This document shows positions 4,376 to 6,707 of a DNA stretch of 6,707 nucleotides, piece by piece. The DNA comes from an uncultured Butyricicoccus sp. (GTDB lineage: Bacteria; Bacillota; Clostridia; Oscillospirales; Butyricicoccaceae), in assembly GCA_900555465.1 (NCBI GenBank), contig USLE01000075.1, positions 1 to 6,707 on the forward strand. Reading direction: 5' to 3'. How positions within the stretch are numbered: the stretch's first letter is position 1; the number at the start of each line of letters is the position of its first letter. A model generated the notes under the pieces. The model did no database searches. It worked only from the letters and a program-made list of their open reading frames with translations, and was not told where the DNA came from. The position numbers were made by a program, and so were the translations under genes.

Positions 4376-6707
4376 ATGAAGAAGTACGTTTACATGTTCC
4401 CGGAAGGCAACGGCTCTATGCGTGAGCTGCTCGGCGGCAAAGGTGCCAATCTGGCCGAAATGACCGGACTCGGAATGCCCGTACCGCAGGGTTTTACCAT
4501 CACGACCGAGGCCTGCACCCGGTATTATGAGGATGGCAAGACGATCTATCCCGACATTCAGGAGCAGATCCTTGAGTACCTCGATAAGCTGGAAAAGGTA
4601 ACCGGCAAAACGCTCGGCGATCCGGAGAATCCGCTGCTCGTATCCGTCCGTTCGGGTGCGCGCGCTTCCATGCCCGGCATGATGGATACCATCCTCAACC
4701 TCGGCATGAACGACGAGATCTGCGAAGCCGTTGCGAAGCTGACGAACAACCCGCGCTTTGCGCGTGACTCCTACCGCCGCTTCATCCAGATGTTCTCGGA
4801 CGTCGTTATGGAGCTGCCCAAGTCCACCTTCGAGACCTTCATCGACCAGGTCAAGGAGAAGAAGGGCGTCAAGATGGACAACGAGCTGGATGCGGATGAT
4901 ATGTCCGAGCTGATCGTCCTGTTCAAGGACCACTATAAGAAGTCCCTCGGCGAGGACTTCCCGCAGGATCCCAAGAAGCAGCTGATGGAGGCTGTCCGCG
5001 CGGTATTCCGCTCCTGGGACAACCCGCGTGCGAACACCTATCGCCGCATGAACGACATCCCGCACTCCTGGGGCACTGCGGTCAACGTCCAGTCGATGGT
5101 ATTCGGCAACATGGGCGATACCTCGGGCACGGGCGTTGCGTTCACCCGCAACCCGGCGACCGGCGAGAAGAAGCTGTACGGCGAGTTCCTGATGAACGCG
5201 CAGGGCGAGGACGTTGTAGCCGGCATCCGCACCCCGCAGCCGATCTCCGCGCTCGCGGACACCATGCCCGAAGTATACCAGCAGTTTGTTGATATTTCCT
5301 CCCGTTTGGAGCAGCACTACGGCGATATGCAGGATATGGAGTTCACCATCGAAAACGGCAAGCTCTATATGCTCCAGACCCGTAACGGCAAGCGCACCGC
5401 GCAGGCTGCGCTCAAGGTCGCGGTCGACCTCGTTGACGAGGGCGTTTGCACCAAGGAGCAGGCGATCATGAAGGTAGAGCCCAAGCAGCTCGACGCCCTG
5501 CTGCACCCGACGTTTGTCCCGGCTGCCCTGCAGGCGGCTACCCCGATCACCACCGGCCTGCCGGCATCCCCCGGCGCGGCCTGCGGCGCGGTCTACTTCA
5601 CCGCTGAGGAAGCGGCGGCTGCGCACAAGACCGGCCTCAAGGTCGTTCTCGTCCGTCAGGAGACCTCCCCGGAGGATATCGACGGCATGGCGGTTTCCGA
5701 AGGCATCATGACCGCCCGCGGCGGCATGACCTCGCACGCAGCGGTTGTTGCGCGCGGCATGGGCACCTGCTGCGTCGCCGGCGTCAACGGCATCAAGGTT
5801 TCCGAGGCAGACAAGACCCTCACCTTTGCCGACGGCACGGTCGTTCACGAGGGCGAATTCATCTCGCTCGACGGCTCGACCGGCAACGTATACCTCGGCA
5901 AGATCGACACCCAGGACGCGGAGCTGACCGGCGACTTCGGCCGCTTCATGGGCTGGGCGGATGAGATCCGCACCCTGCACGTCCGCACCAACGGCGACAC
6001 CCCGCGCGACGCCACCCAGGCGCGCAAGTTCGGCGCGGAAGGCATCGGCCTGTGCCGCACCGAGCATATGTTCTTCGAGCCCGAGCGCATCAAGGCAGTG
6101 CGCGAGATGATCGTATCCGACACGGTCGAGCAGCGCAAGGCGGCGCTCGCCAAGATCCTGCCCATGCAGCGCGGCGACTTTGAAGCCATCTATCGCGCGA
6201 TGGGCGGCCTGCCGGTAACCATCCGCCTGCTCGATCCCCCGCTGCATGAGTTCCTGCCGACCGAAGACGCGGACATCAAGGAACTGGCGGACGAGATGGG
6301 CATCCCGTTCGCCAAGCTCCAGGCCAAGGTTGCCGACCTGCATGAGTTCAACCCGATGCTGGGCACCCGCGGCTGCCGTCTGGACGTCCTGTATCCGGAG
6401 ATCGCCGAGATGCAGACCGAAGCGATCATCTCCGCTGCGATCAACGTCTGGAAGGAAGACGGCCTCAAGATCACTCCGGAGATCATGGTCCCGCTGGTAA
6501 GCGAGATCAACGAGCTGCGCTTCGTCAAGAAGGTCATCAAGGCCAAGGCGGACGAGCTGATCGAGGCTTCCGGCCTGAAGATGAAGTATATGATCGGCAC
6601 CATGATCGAGACCCCGCGCGCGGCTGTTACCGCAAACGAGATCGCCGAGGAAGCCGAGTTCTTCTCCTTCGGCACCAACGACCTGACCCAGATGACCTTC
6701 GGCTTCT
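4376..6707 (+). CDS. ppdK: Pyruvate,phosphate dikinase, 3'-truncated by the window
   Basis: Cytosolic enzyme interconverting ATP + pyruvate + phosphate and PEP + AMP + pyrophosphate; in anaerobic clostridia it can work in glycolysis (pyrophosphate-linked pyruvate kinase) or supply PEP. 777 codons are present. The N-terminal ATP-grasp domain (about 1-340) has GGKGANLAEM with Lys22, SVRSGARASMPGMMDT with Arg92, and QDMEFTIENG...LQTRNGKR with Glu322 and Gln334. The swivelling phosphohistidine domain has GGMTSHAAVVARGMGTCC with catalytic His454. The PEP/pyruvate barrel has LCRTEHMFF (Arg561), RLLDPPLHEF (Arg617), GTMIETPRAA (Glu745) and SFGTNDLTQMTF (Asn768, Asp769). These agree with the C. symbiosum enzyme (874 residues), numbering shifted by at most one. 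About 100 residues, including the catalytic cysteine (Cys831 there), lie beyond the window; this is an edge effect, not a mutation. It has its own promoter and is preceded by a terminator, so it is independent of the exporter operon. Confidence 0.98.
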   Translation, partial: MKKYVYMFPEGNGSMRELLGGKGANLAEMTGLGMPVPQGFTITTEACTRYYEDGKTIYPDIQEQILEYLDKLEKVTGKTLGDPENPLLVSVRSGARASMPGMMDTILNLGMNDEICEAVAKLTNNPRFARDSYRRFIQMFSDVVMELPKSTFETFIDQVKEKKGVKMDNELDADDMSELIVLFKDHYKKSLGEDFPQDPKKQLMEAVRAVFRSWDNPRANTYRRMNDIPHSWGTAVNVQSMVFGNMGDTSGTGVAFTRNPATGEKKLYGEFLMNAQGEDVVAGIRTPQPISALADTMPEVYQQFVDISSRLEQHYGDMQDMEFTIENGKLYMLQTRNGKRTAQAALKVAVDLVDEGVCTKEQAIMKVEPKQLDALLHPTFVPAALQAATPITTGLPASPGAACGAVYFTAEEAAAAHKTGLKVVLVRQETSPEDIDGMAVSEGIMTARGGMTSHAAVVARGMGTCCVAGVNGIKVSEADKTLTFADGTVVHEGEFISLDGSTGNVYLGKIDTQDAELTGDFGRFMGWADEIRTLHVRTNGDTPRDATQARKFGAEGIGLCRTEHMFFEPERIKAVREMIVSDTVEQRKAALAKILPMQRGDFEAIYRAMGGLPVTIRLLDPPLHEFLPTEDADIKELADEMGIPFAKLQAKVADLHEFNPMLGTRGCRLDVLYPEIAEMQTEAIISAAINVWKEDGLKITPEIMVPLVSEINELRFVKKVIKAKADELIEASGLKMKYMIGTMIETPRAAVTANEIAEEAEFFSFGTNDLTQMTFGF

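Noticed and set aside
4337..6343. 668-codon open frame on the minus strand opposite ppdK
   Set aside because: It is the mirror of a near-perfectly conserved ppdK gene. Its protein is rich in Arg, Gly, Val, Leu and His as expected of an antisense frame in GC-rich DNA, shows no recognisable domain, and the codon pattern is fully explained by the + strand gene.
6660..6707. Apparent lack of the catalytic cysteine in PPDK
   Set aside because: The window ends at about residue 777, before the position of that cysteine; all earlier catalytic residues are present, so there is no sign of an inactive enzyme.

Overview
The window looks like chromosomal DNA from a GC-rich member of the Clostridia, most likely Oscillospirales (Ruminococcaceae or Butyricicoccaceae type). 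The pointers are strong AGGAGG-type ribosome binding sites, a pyruvate,phosphate dikinase that agrees with the Clostridium symbiosum enzyme at every active-site residue I could place, and an operon pairing a GldF/GldG-type ABC exporter with a DUF4340 protein. The genus cannot be fixed from this sequence alone. All convincing genes are on the + strand.

Region 1 (1-3726) is the 3' part of a tightly packed operon. It holds the last codons of an upstream gene (probably the ABC ATPase), an ABC-2 type permease of the GldF kind (25-888), a GldG-like auxiliary protein with a membrane anchor at each end (888-2339), and an N-terminally anchored acidic DUF4340 protein (2326-3726). The start of each gene overlaps the end of the one before (4, 1 and 14 nt), and two internal starts have strong ribosome binding sites inside the preceding gene. 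The expected product is one cell-envelope complex: cytoplasmic ATPase, membrane permease and two large extracytoplasmic partners. Its substrate is unknown.

Region 2 (3727-4375, 649 bp) has no secure gene. It contains a short open frame that may be a decayed fragment of a mobile-element gene, a perfect 14-bp hairpin whose T-rich flank faces the minus strand, a good rho-independent terminator for the operon (3996-4019), a stretch of mixed DNA, an AT-rich tract with a small inverted repeat and pyrimidine-rich degenerate repeats, and an extended -10 promoter that should drive the next gene.

Region 3 (4376-6707) is ppdK, pyruvate,phosphate dikinase, cut by the window edge after 777 codons. About 100 C-terminal residues, including the catalytic cysteine, lie outside. 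It is transcriptionally separate from the exporter operon, and nothing links the two functionally.

The least characterised content is the GldFG-DUF4340 exporter. The ppdK gene is ordinary central metabolism.
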